Part shown: in pieces, positions 44,520 through 52,568 of the stretch | Numbering within the stretch: position 1 is the stretch's first letter | Layout: each line of letters opens with the position of its first letter | Assembly (NCBI GenBank): GCA_027485145.1 | Contig: JAIXRO010000113.1 | Location: 1 to 64,000 of the forward strand | Direction of reading: 5' to 3' | Length of the DNA: 64,000 nucleotides | Source of the DNA: Hyphomonadaceae bacterium | GTDB lineage: Bacteria > Pseudomonadota > Alphaproteobacteria > Caulobacterales > Hyphomonadaceae | Position numbers and translations under genes: made by a program | Notes under the pieces: generated by a model | Told to the model about the DNA's origin: nothing | The model's database searches: none | The model's input: only the letters and a program-made list of their open reading frames with translations

Positions 44520-45554
44520 ATGTCCGTTCAAGCCCTTGACGATCGAACCAGCTCAAACGACCGCCCCCCTGAAGCCTGGCGGCTGAAGCCGGTGTTCGAT
44601 GTGCGCGCCGTTGTGCTGGCGGGGCTTGCGACGATCCTGCTCGCCTATTCCGCGCAGCGCCTTGATCTTGGCCGTCTGTTTGGCGACGTGGGGGCGTTCA
44701 TTCTTGCTTCTGCCGGATTGCAAGAGCGTTCTGACATTGGAGACGGGCTGTCTGGCCTTTCCGCAGGCATGTTCCCGATCGTCATTGACGAGCGCACGCC
44801 TGTCGAATTTGTGGGCGACCTTGACGCGCGCCTCGCTTCGCCGCTTGCCCGTCTCGAGACAGTCGCCATCGAAGAAACGGAGCTTGATGCGAACACGCTT
44901 GAGATGGTCGAGCGCGTGGGCGCAAAGACCTACCTTGTCGAGCCTGCCGGGTATCTCTTTTTCGTGCTTCTCAAGATGCTCGAGACATTCGAAATTGCGC
45001 TCTGGGCGACGTTGTTTGCAATTGCGGTCAGTCTGCCGCTTTCCGTACTTTGTGCACGGAATTACTCACCTCATGTTTTGATTTACGGGGCGGGCCGGAC
45101 GTTCGTTGCGTTCCTGCGATCTGTACCTGAACTCATCAGTGCGCTGTTTCTTGTCCTGGCATTCGGGTTTGGACCAATCCCCGGAATTGTCGCGCTCGCC
45201 ATTCACAGCATCGGGTTTCTCGCAAAATTCTTTGCTGAAGATATCGAAGCGGCTGACCCGCGCCCGCAGGAAGCGATCGCGGTCACGGGGGCCAGCCGAT
45301 TTGCGGTGCTTCGCCTGGCCGTGATTCCAAACGTGCTCGCGAGCTTCACCGGGCTATCGCTCTACATCCTCGACCGCAACGTCCGGATGGCAACGGTCAT
45401 CGGTCTCGTCGGCGCCGGGGGCATCGGACAAGAGCTGAAGGGACGCTTCGACATGTTCCAGTATGACAGGGTCGGCACCCTGCTGCTTGTAATCTTCCTC
45501 ACGGTTCTTCTGCTTGATGGGCTTTCCGCGCGCATCCGGCGGCGCCTGATCTGA
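44520..45554 (+). CDS. phnE: PhnE-type ABC transporter permease with enlarged first periplasmic region
   Basis: Permease of 344 residues. One membrane helix (about 29-43) is followed by a long soluble stretch (about 70-145, rich in Glu and Asp), then five or more helices. These carry the permease core: FEIALWATLFAIAVSLPLSV, FVAFLRSVPELISALFLVL, the EAA-type loop EAIAVTGASRFAVLRLAVIP, and VGAGGIGQEL near the end. PhnE proteins are usually about 260-290 residues, so roughly 60 residues are extra. It starts one base after the phnC stop. Confidence 0.85.
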   Translation: MSVQALDDRTSSNDRPPEAWRLKPVFDVRAVVLAGLATILLAYSAQRLDLGRLFGDVGAFILASAGLQERSDIGDGLSGLSAGMFPIVIDERTPVEFVGDLDARLASPLARLETVAIEETELDANTLEMVERVGAKTYLVEPAGYLFFVLLKMLETFEIALWATLFAIAVSLPLSVLCARNYSPHVLIYGAGRTFVAFLRSVPELISALFLVLAFGFGPIPGIVALAIHSIGFLAKFFAEDIEAADPRPQEAIAVTGASRFAVLRLAVIPNVLASFTGLSLYILDRNVRMATVIGLVGAGGIGQELKGRFDMFQYDRVGTLLLVIFLTVLLLDGLSARIRRRLI

Positions 45555-45564
45555 CGGAGCCATC

Positions 45565-46677
45565 ATGATCAAGTTTTTGCTGACAATCGCGACTTTGAGT
45601 GTGTCTGGAATTTTCGGCTCCGCGGTCGCGGAGCCGGCGAGCCAGAAACTCCCGGAAATCTTGGGTTACACGCTGGAAGGGGAGCGGCTTTCCTTGCCGA
45701 CCGACCTGGCCGCGCCGGCGACGCTGATCGTCATCGTCGAGGAAGATCCGTTCGCTGAAGATCTTGGCAGTTGGCGGAAGCTGTCATTCCAGCTCGAAGG
45801 CGAGGTTCCAGCGCTTTTCCTGGTTACGATGGGAAGCAAGCGCGGCTTGTCACGCTCCATGGCGGCTGGCCGTCTGAGGGCCGAGGTGCAAGACCCGGCG
45901 TTTCGGGCGAACCTCGTTCCGGTGTTTCAGGACGGCGGTGAACTGCGCGGCGGTCTCGACATTGCGTCCAGCTCCCGCGTCTCGGCGGTTTTGGTGAACC
46001 AGTCAGGCGAGGTTGTCTGGCGGGCACGAGGTCCAGCCGGCGACGCGGCTATCGACGAACTTCGGTCGAGCCTTCAGGCTCCGCTCCAACAAAAGCAGGT
46101 TACAGCCGTGCCCTTCGCCACAGTTGTTGATCAGACCGCCTTGACCGTGACTGACGCAATAGCTGCACCCGCACCCGCACCCGCACCCGCACCCGCACCC
46201 GCACCCGCGCCCGAGCCCACGCCCACGCTTACCGAACCGACTGTTGACGAGCGGGCAATCACGCCGCCAAGGATGCCGGCAATCGACGGCGTGACGCTTG
46301 CCGGCCTTAGTGTTTCGATGCCGAACGACCTTGGCAAAGACGGAACGCGTTTGATTCTCGTCCCTGATCACGCGGGCCATGATGTTCTTGTCGCCACGCT
46401 GTCCGAGGCTGAGACGGCCGGGACCGATGACACCTCAGATTGGTACGTACTGCTCTTCATGGGCAAATCGCAGCGTTTTGGGAAAGCGGTTGCAGCGGGG
46501 CAACTCAGAGCGAAACTTGAGTCGCCCCTTTGGCGCGAGCACGTCATACCTGTTTACATGGAACTCTCGACGTTCGAAAAGCTTGCTGGATTGGAATTCG
46601 GAGTCGGCAAGCGCGTTGTCATGGCAACAAAGGAAGGCGCGCTGGTGGTGTCAGAGCAAGCGACCTTGAGACGGTGA
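45565..46677 (+). CDS. Secreted protein with two copies of an unnamed thioredoxin-like domain joined by an Ala-Pro linker
   Basis: A 370-residue protein with a signal peptide (to about 22). Domain A (about 28-172) and domain B (about 236-370) are homologous: MAAGRLRAEVQDPAFRANLVPV in A aligns with VAAGQLRAKLESPLWREHVIPV in B. Each copy starts with I.G.TL.G..LS.P.DL and ends with SR/KRV.......G.VV. Strand order and the ending VSAVLVNQSGEVVWRARG recall redox-inactive thioredoxin folds, but there is no Cys pair. The linker (about 200-225) is Ala-Pro repeats. Lying 10 bases after phnE, it is probably a periplasmic part of the transporter operon. Family not recognised. Confidence 0.72.
   Translation: MIKFLLTIATLSVSGIFGSAVAEPASQKLPEILGYTLEGERLSLPTDLAAPATLIVIVEEDPFAEDLGSWRKLSFQLEGEVPALFLVTMGSKRGLSRSMAAGRLRAEVQDPAFRANLVPVFQDGGELRGGLDIASSSRVSAVLVNQSGEVVWRARGPAGDAAIDELRSSLQAPLQQKQVTAVPFATVVDQTALTVTDAIAAPAPAPAPAPAPAPAPEPTPTLTEPTVDERAITPPRMPAIDGVTLAGLSVSMPNDLGKDGTRLILVPDHAGHDVLVATLSEAETAGTDDTSDWYVLLFMGKSQRFGKAVAAGQLRAKLESPLWREHVIPVYMELSTFEKLAGLEFGVGKRVVMATKEGALVVSEQATLRR
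46165..46206 (+). repeat. Tandem hexanucleotide repeat GCACCC x7
   Basis: Seven perfect copies of GCACCC followed by one GCGCCC, in frame, encoding alternating Ala-Pro in the linker of the two-domain secreted protein. Gain or loss of units would change linker length without a frameshift. Confidence 0.9.
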
Positions 46678-47208
46678 TCCCAACGGCGTAGCCTTCAGAA
46701 ATTGTACAAAAGCCATTTTGACAGTTTAGGACGCCGCCTGGGATCATCCAATCTGGCCTGATGATACGTTCGATTTCCGCTATTAGTGCGAAATGTCAAA
46801 GTCCTTTTGCTTGAGCGCGATTTCGACACCCGCACCATAAGGTCCGCATCCGGCTCAATCCTTTCGCAGGACACTCTGCAAGTAAGATCTGTAAGCGGAA
46901 TTGTTAGGTTGCTTCATCTCTGATCCCGACTCATGACTTGATAACTCTGACCTCAAGAGTTGGGTATCGGCGTAGGCGTCAACGGTTCGTTTCACAGCAT
47001 AAGAACAGGCGTTCGTAACCACTGGAACGGGCGGCCGAAACTCGCCGAAAACAGACATGAGCGGTTCGACGGCGAGCGACGGATTGGGAGCAACTCTCGA
47101 CGTCAATGCGGGACCAATCAGGACTCAGGTCAGTTACGCCGAACACCTTTTTGCTTCGGCAGTGTCATAGACACTGTCACGCCATGTCCGTTGCGCGGCC
47201 CCCATCGA
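46678..47208. other. Gene-free convergent gap with a dispersed repeat
   Basis: 531 bases between convergent genes with no credible gene. One minus-strand open frame (46855-47106) lacks a good ribosome binding site and runs into the dispersed repeat, so it is not called. Local composition is noticeably richer in A and T than the flanking genes. The repeat copy is at 47107-47133. Confidence 0.55.
47107..47133 (+). repeat. Dispersed intergenic repeat, copy 3
   Basis: TGCGGGACCAATCAGGACTC followed by AGGTCAG; 25 of 27 bases equal copy 2 (31151-31177). Some likeness extends left (CGACGGATTGGGAGC here against CGACGGAATGCCGCC in copy 2). Confidence 0.6.
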
Positions 47209-49893
47209 CTACTTCGCCCCTGAAGCGGCTCTCGACGGAGCGAGCAGGATGACGTTTGCAAGAAGCAGGTCCAAGCCGCCGAGATATCCCCGCAATGTCG
47301 GACTCTGGGTGAAGGCTATCACGAGCCCGTCGTCATGAGGCTCAACCATGAGGTACGGTTTATAGGCCAGCTGCTCGACATTCTCCGACCACATGTATCC
47401 GCTTGCGACCAATTGGTCGGCCGGCGCGAACATAAGGACGTTTACGCCTTTGGCGGCATTCAGCGGCGTATAGATTTCACTTCCTGAAACCAACGCAATG
47501 GCGCGGTCATATCCCGAAGATAGCCAGTGTTCCTGATCAGTGTCGACCCGCACGAGCGCGCCAGGCGCTTCGTCCGGAGAAGCTTCCGGATCGGCGATCA
47601 GCTTATCATATTGAACCCTATCGGCGATTTTGGTTCCCAGCTTCGGGTCCTTTGGAGTGGCCGCCTCAGCCTCTTCAACCCAAGCGTTTTCGAGGGTGGT
47701 GGACAGCAGCGCAACGTCTTCGGCGGCGAGCGCGCCGGTTGCTGTCCCCAGCGCGACGAGGACACCGCCTCGTGCCACAAACGACTGCAACGCCTCGATC
47801 CCCGATGTGCCGAGCTCGCTTGCGAAGGCGTTGGTCGTCTCTGGCAAGACCAAAACGTCATAGGCGTCGAGATCTGCGGAGCCCAGCGTGCGCACCCTGA
47901 TGGGCGTTGCTGCGACACCAAACTTCTGTTCGATGACCCACCGGGATGCCCCTGCTGATGTCGGGGCGGTGCCCTCGTCCCAGGCGATCGCAATTGAGGG
48001 CAGCTTAAGGCGTGCAAACGAGGCGCTGCCGAAGTTGGGGCCCGCTTCCACCCAGCTTGTGTCAAGGGTTACGACCTCCCCACCATTGACCGCCGCGAGT
48101 TGGGAAAGTCTCTCTGCCAAGTCTGCCGGATTGCCAGCGGCCGGGAAGATCGCCGTACCCTTTCCAAATGTGCGGCCCCTTGTTGTGAAGGCCTTGTCAG
48201 TTGATGAGGCAACAAGCCCTTCTCTAAGCGCAGCGAAGACAAGTTTCGCCTGGATCGCATCGGTCCAGGGCACAGCATAGCCAAATCCGGACCCGAGATC
48301 CGCGCGGGAAGGTGGCGGGGTGTCCTTTCCGACTTGCTGCGCGCCGGCAAGGTCTGCGGTTCGGCAGCGGGAAAGTTCGATATCTTCCATCAACGGGAGA
48401 GCCCAGGCCGTGACATCGTAGAGTTCGTGATCGAGGCCGGCCTTGCGCCTCTGTTCCTGCTTCTCGATAAAGTCAGCCGGCAGCGGCGTATTCGGCTCCA
48501 AAAGCGCTGTCGCAAGCCTGCCTGCAGGTTGGGCCCTATCGATCACAAGCGCGCCTCGAGGATATGTCCGCTCACACGCCCGAGCGCCTGCGGGAAGCCG
48601 CGCAACGCGAATGCCCTGCTCGGCAAGCTGGCCAGCGAGACGTGCGGCTTGCCCGGGCCGGATGGCTTCATCGATGACGTAGTAGCGTTCGCGGGCGCGT
48701 TCGCCCTCCTCAACGGCGCTGCGGCGAAACGCGGCAAAGTCCAACAGAAGTTTGGAACGCTCACCCTGAACGGTATCGAGGGTTGCCAGCGCAGCGATGA
48801 AATTGTTGAAGACACCTTCCCGGAAGGTCAGCCGGTCGCCATTGCGGCGAAGATAGACAAGTCCGCGCGGCGACCCCTGTTCGAACGTCTTCGCAATCGC
48901 TCCGTTGAGAGTTGGCCACATGTCTCCGTAGCCGGGATAGAAAGCGTCGAAGACTTCACGCGTAAAGTAAGCAATCCCGTACCGGTCGAACCACGCACCG
49001 CGATTGCGGCCGAACAGATCATGCGCCTGGCGCTGGGCCTGAGTAATCAACGGATTGTAGGGATCAGCCGCCGGGGGGAAGAAATATGTCTCGTCACCGC
49101 TCATTTCATGGGAATCTACGAAGACAACGGGATGCCATTCCTGCAGGGCGGCAATCCGGCCGCGTGTTTCTGGCTGGGTCAGCGCAAACCAGTCACGGTT
49201 CATGTCCATCAGGTAGTGATTGAACCGGCCACCCGGCCAGGGTTGGTCGTGTTCGGCAGCGTACCGATCCGCTTGTGGTTCGAGACCGAGAGCTTCGTTG
49301 AAACTGCTCAAGAAGCGCGCGCGACCGTCCGGGTTTTGGACAGGGTCAATGATAACGATCGTTTCGGTCAGAATGGCATCCACCAGCGCGTCGTCCTGCG
49401 CGGCGAGCAGATGATAGGCGAGCGCCAAACCGCTGTCTGAAGGCGTGATTTCGTCACCATGCACGCCGAATCCGAGCCAGGTCACGGCAGGCGTGCGCGC
49501 GACCAGCGCGTCGCGCTCGGCGGCCGGCATGACTGCGCCGCTTGCGAGGCGCGCAAGGTCGGCCTTTACGGCGTCAAGCCGGCGGATCGTTTCGGGCCTT
49601 GCGATGACCGCATAGACAAGAGGCCGACCCTGCCAAGAGCGTGCATACTCAACAACCCGGACACGGGTCGGGTCGGCGGCTTCCAGGGCTTTCAGATAGT
49701 CCACGATCTGAATCGGCGATGAAATTTTCTCGCCTGGCTTGTGACCAGCTACGGCCTCCAGAGTCGGGATTGACGGATCGTACGTTCCCGCAAGCATCCC
49801 CTGGGCCGATACGCTGCCCCACGAAAAGGTCGCGATCGCAAGGCTGAACCCCAAGGCAAGTTTACCCAAAACCCTGAATGCTGCGTCGATCAT
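47209..49893 (-). CDS. Secreted M14-family zinc carboxypeptidase with C-terminal GATase1-like domain
   Basis: Metallopeptidase of 894 residues with an N-terminal signal segment ending VSAQ. Zinc ligands fit His145 and Glu148 in GVHGDEITPS and His262 in VDSHEMSGDE; the substrate Arg block is QNPDGRARF and MDMNRDWF also matches. The C-terminal half has a class-I-amidotransferase-like region (DAYDVLVLPETTNAFASELG, then SFVARGGVLVALG), a combination seen in other large M14 proteins. The frame opens at 49962; the ATG at 49893 (or 49914) gives the best signal peptide. It is likely periplasmic and attacks peptides or amide-linked substrates. It stands alone on the minus strand. Confidence 0.85.
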   Translation of the reverse strand: MIDAAFRVLGKLALGFSLAIATFSWGSVSAQGMLAGTYDPSIPTLEAVAGHKPGEKISSPIQIVDYLKALEAADPTRVRVVEYARSWQGRPLVYAVIARPETIRRLDAVKADLARLASGAVMPAAERDALVARTPAVTWLGFGVHGDEITPSDSGLALAYHLLAAQDDALVDAILTETIVIIDPVQNPDGRARFLSSFNEALGLEPQADRYAAEHDQPWPGGRFNHYLMDMNRDWFALTQPETRGRIAALQEWHPVVFVDSHEMSGDETYFFPPAADPYNPLITQAQRQAHDLFGRNRGAWFDRYGIAYFTREVFDAFYPGYGDMWPTLNGAIAKTFEQGSPRGLVYLRRNGDRLTFREGVFNNFIAALATLDTVQGERSKLLLDFAAFRRSAVEEGERARERYYVIDEAIRPGQAARLAGQLAEQGIRVARLPAGARACERTYPRGALVIDRAQPAGRLATALLEPNTPLPADFIEKQEQRRKAGLDHELYDVTAWALPLMEDIELSRCRTADLAGAQQVGKDTPPPSRADLGSGFGYAVPWTDAIQAKLVFAALREGLVASSTDKAFTTRGRTFGKGTAIFPAAGNPADLAERLSQLAAVNGGEVVTLDTSWVEAGPNFGSASFARLKLPSIAIAWDEGTAPTSAGASRWVIEQKFGVAATPIRVRTLGSADLDAYDVLVLPETTNAFASELGTSGIEALQSFVARGGVLVALGTATGALAAEDVALLSTTLENAWVEEAEAATPKDPKLGTKIADRVQYDKLIADPEASPDEAPGALVRVDTDQEHWLSSGYDRAIALVSGSEIYTPLNAAKGVNVLMFAPADQLVASGYMWSENVEQLAYKPYLMVEPHDDGLVIAFTQSPTLRGYLGGLDLLLANVILLAPSRAASGAK

Positions 49894-50276
49894 CACAAAA
49901 CCCAAACAATTCATCACAATGTTTGCCGACTTCAGCCTGTCCACGTCTGTACCGCAACCCATTTCTGGTATGACGCGACCGGGTGAGGTGGTCCTGACTT
50001 TGGGTTAGTCTTCAGGCGGATGTCCTGAACGACCTTTCGTCCGCCCCGGAAACAATCGACATGAGAACGCGAATCCTGCGGCCGGCTTGCGGGCTGCAAC
50101 CACTCCGGTTTCCTCAAATCCTGCTCACTCCGAAACAACAACGACCGGCCGTTTAGGGCCAAATCGCGTCATTCCGCTGAGCCATCCGAAACCGGCTCGG
50201 CCCAGCAGATTTGCCAAGCCCGTCACTGGGCCGGCCGCTTGTGTTCGGACGGCCCGGCGCTCGCTCGCCCCGAGGG
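49894..50276. other. Intergenic region upstream of the M14 gene
   Basis: About 380 bases between the M14 start and the stop of the reductase gene at 50277. It should hold the M14 promoter and the end of the reductase transcript. No gene, clear hairpin terminator or operator was recognised. Confidence 0.4.
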
Positions 50277-51416
50277 CTACCTGTTCGGATTGATCAGGTA
50301 CTTCGTCCCCGTCGCCTTGGCGTTGTAAGCGTGCAGCGTCGTCAGATCGAGCGCTTCGGCCAGCGAGATTTCCGCCGTGTAGTGGCTCGCAAACGTTGTT
50401 GTCAGCTCGTCCACCACGCGTTGGCGCATCCGCGCGCGCACCTCTGGCCCCACCTTCTGCAGGAACGGCGTCAGCAGGTAGCCGCCGAGGTTCCACGCAA
50501 AGCCAACGCCCGGCGGCACCAGCGTCGGTGACATGTCGAGCCGGCCGTAGATGTAGACCTGCGTCTCCTGGCCCGAGCCATACCGGCTGAATTCCTTCAT
50601 GTTGCGGCTCGCCGCCGCTTCCATCGCCACCAGCAGCTGTCCCGCCAGCGGCCCGCCGCCGATCGCGTCAAAGCCCAGCGTCGTTTTCGTCTCGGCCAGC
50701 GCCGTGATCAGCCCTTCCATGAAGTTGGGGGAGGAGGAGTCGACGATATGCTTCGCGCCAATCGCTTTGAGGATCGCGGCCTGTTCCGGCTTGCGAACGA
50801 TATTGACCAGCGGCACGCCGTCCTTCTGGCAGATCTTCACGAGCATCTGCCCAAGGTTGGACGCCGCCGCCGTGTGCACGATCCCCGTGCGTCCCTGCAT
50901 CTTCATCGTCTCGACGAAGGAGATCGCCGTCAGCGGGTTCACAAAGCAGGAGGCGCCATCCTTGGCCGAGGTGCCATCCGGCAGCGGCAGGCACTGCGCG
51001 ACGTTCAGCATCCGGTACTGCGCATACATCTCGCCGCCGAGGCCCGCGACCATCTTGCCGAGCAGCGCCTGCGCCGCCGGGGACGAGCCCGCCTTCACCA
51101 CCACGCCCGCGCCTTCGTTGCCAACCGGCATGGACAGGTCCATCCGCGCCGCCATCGCCCGCATCGCGGGGGCAGGGACTTTCGCCGTGATCACCGGACG
51201 GTCCTTGGTGCCGGTCTGCACCGCCGAGCCCATGTCCGCCCCGCCGACCAGCAGGCCGAGGTCAGACGGGTTGATCGGCGTCGCCTCAACCCGGATCACA
51301 ACGTCATCCGGCCCCGGTTCGGGTACGGCGACTTCGGCGAGCGAAAGTTCAAGCTCGCCGGATGCCTTGAGATGGCTGCGCAGTTGCAGCGCGGTTTTTG
51401 GAACCGTGTCGGTCAT
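50277..51416 (-). CDS. Medium-chain dehydrogenase/reductase, zinc-free quinone-oxidoreductase type
   Basis: MDR-family protein of 379 residues. An N-terminal GroES-like domain (EVAVPEPGPDDVVIRVEATP, then INPSDLGLL and GNEGAGVVVKAG) precedes a Rossmann domain (HTAAASNLGQMLVKICQKDG). The structural-zinc Cys cluster of alcohol dehydrogenases is missing, and the INPSD motif is that of enoyl or quinone reductases. It uses NAD(P)H; the substrate is unknown. A 31-base gap separates its start from the stop of the SET gene upstream (51447), so they may be cotranscribed. Confidence 0.82.
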   Translation of the reverse strand: MTDTVPKTALQLRSHLKASGELELSLAEVAVPEPGPDDVVIRVEATPINPSDLGLLVGGADMGSAVQTGTKDRPVITAKVPAPAMRAMAARMDLSMPVGNEGAGVVVKAGSSPAAQALLGKMVAGLGGEMYAQYRMLNVAQCLPLPDGTSAKDGASCFVNPLTAISFVETMKMQGRTGIVHTAAASNLGQMLVKICQKDGVPLVNIVRKPEQAAILKAIGAKHIVDSSSPNFMEGLITALAETKTTLGFDAIGGGPLAGQLLVAMEAAASRNMKEFSRYGSGQETQVYIYGRLDMSPTLVPPGVGFAWNLGGYLLTPFLQKVGPEVRARMRQRVVDELTTTFASHYTAEISLAEALDLTTLHAYNAKATGTKYLINPNR

Positions 51417-51446
51417 TCGTGTTTCCTCCCGGAAAAATGGACGGCG

Positions 51447-51830
51447 CTAGAGCGCTTCTTCGGCAAAGTCTTCGTAATCAATCAGGATTTCAGTATCCGG
51501 CGCAATGTCGGAGAGCGCCGTCAGGGTCACGGTCTGCGCGTCCGCGTCAACCTCAAATCCGGCATTCGCATCCGGGCTGTGATTGCACATCGAGATTTCG
51601 CCGAACGCCACCGCGCAGCGCACCGCGCCGCCCGGCGTCTCATCGACATAGAACACGTAGTGATAAAGCCGCGTCGCCTTCAGCCGCTCGGTATCGTCCA
51701 CGCCGAGAATGAGCAGGGGATAGACGCCGATCTCGGCGCCCTCCGGAATGGCTCTCGCCGCAAACAATCCGCGTCCATGCAGGGGCGAGGTGCGAACCTC
51801 GGCGCGGCCCCCTTCATCTCGAGCCAGCAT
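51447..51830 (-). CDS. Small SET-domain protein
   Basis: A 127-residue protein made of a bare SET domain: SPLHGRGLFAARAIPEGAEI (residues 15-34), NHSPDAN (83-89) and EILIDYEDF (114-122). These are the SAM-binding and active-site blocks of lysine methyltransferases. Pre-SET and post-SET Cys clusters are absent, as in other bacterial stand-alone SET proteins. The target is unknown. It lies upstream of the reductase gene on the same strand. Confidence 0.85.
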   Translation of the reverse strand: MLARDEGGRAEVRTSPLHGRGLFAARAIPEGAEIGVYPLLILGVDDTERLKATRLYHYVFYVDETPGGAVRCAVAFGEISMCNHSPDANAGFEVDADAQTVTLTALSDIAPDTEILIDYEDFAEEAL

Positions 51831-51920
51831 CCGGCGTGTCTAGCACGCACCGAAGCCCGCGCCAGCCGGGATTTGAGGAACAGTCCCATCCCAGGGCCAA
51901 CGTTCCGAACTTCAGTGTCC

Positions 51921-51948
51921 TGTCATCCCGGCTTTCGCCGGGATGACA
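51921..51948. repeat. REP-like palindrome
   Basis: Perfect 12-base inverted repeat, TGTCATCCCGGC and GCCGGGATGACA, with a TTTC loop. The same arms occur at 54453-54563 and 60802-60885. It lies between the SET and lipoprotein genes and could also act as a transcript-end hairpin. Confidence 0.85.
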
Positions 51949-51997
51949 CCAAATGGGTGTTGCACGACCTGCGGTGGACTATTCGCCGTCCCGCCCC

Positions 51998-52432
51998 TCA
52001 GGCCGGCGTTTCCACCTTCGCCTCGCCCTCGACCTTCTCGGCCTTCGGATCCCACTTCCGGATCTCGCGGATCAGGCAGCGCTGCGGGCCGATCCCGCCG
52101 CCGCCCATCGTGCTGGCCACGATGATCGCGTCACCGGGCGTCAGGCAAGCGGTCGGGCTGTCGAGCGCGATCGTCTCCGCATGGTCGAGATCGAAGCACG
52201 AGCCCACCACCTCCACCATGTAATCGTCGCGCCCCTCGCTCAGCACGACCGTCGAGCGCTCGTTCAGGCTGAACCCGTCGATGTTGGACGCAAAGCAGAT
52301 GCGCTTCGTCTCCTCGCCCAGGCGCGGGTCATCGGCATATTGCGCCAGCCCCTTGGCCCGGGGTTCGGCCGCCTCGGTCGCGCAGCCGCCGAGGGCCAGG
52401 GCCGCCGCGGCGGCCAGAATGATGCGTTTCAT
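51998..52432 (-). CDS. DUF6491-like lipoprotein
   Basis: Lipoprotein of 144 residues with lipobox LGGC (Cys17). The mature part has a beta-rich domain (KRICFASNIDGFSLNERSTV, GSCFDLDHAETIAL, CLTPGDAIIV) with several Cys residues and an acidic/Lys tail. This resembles the DUF6491 family of unknown function; the assignment is tentative. The ATG at 52432 begins the signal peptide. It is divergent from gatA across 136 bases. Confidence 0.72.
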   Translation of the reverse strand: MKRIILAAAAALALGGCATEAAEPRAKGLAQYADDPRLGEETKRICFASNIDGFSLNERSTVVLSEGRDDYMVEVVGSCFDLDHAETIALDSPTACLTPGDAIIVASTMGGGGIGPQRCLIREIRKWDPKAEKVEGEAKVETPA

Positions 52433-52568
52433 GCGGCAAATCCTCTGCTCATGGTCCACCCTCGGCCTACACTGCGCGCCGCCCGCCGCCGCCGCAATGG
52501 GCTCACGAAGACTTGAACTTTTGGCCGCACGGCCCTAGCAGGCGGGGTTCACGACAAGAGGCACCCCG

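Noticed and set aside
42713-45554. Full phosphonate degradation (C-P lyase) locus
   Set aside because: Only the transporter genes are phn-like; no phnG-M, phnW/X or phosphonatase gene is present in the window.
46165-46212. Possible CRISPR-like tandem repeat
   Set aside because: The unit is six bases with no spacers and it is in frame within a coding region; it is a microsatellite.
46855-47106. 83-codon minus-strand frame in the gap before the M14 gene
   Set aside because: No ribosome binding site, no similarity recognised, and its start lies against the dispersed repeat.
22085-47133. Dispersed repeats as ends of an insertion sequence or att sites
   Set aside because: Copies are direct, 9 and 16 kb apart, have no terminal inverted repeats, and no transposase or integrase lies between them.
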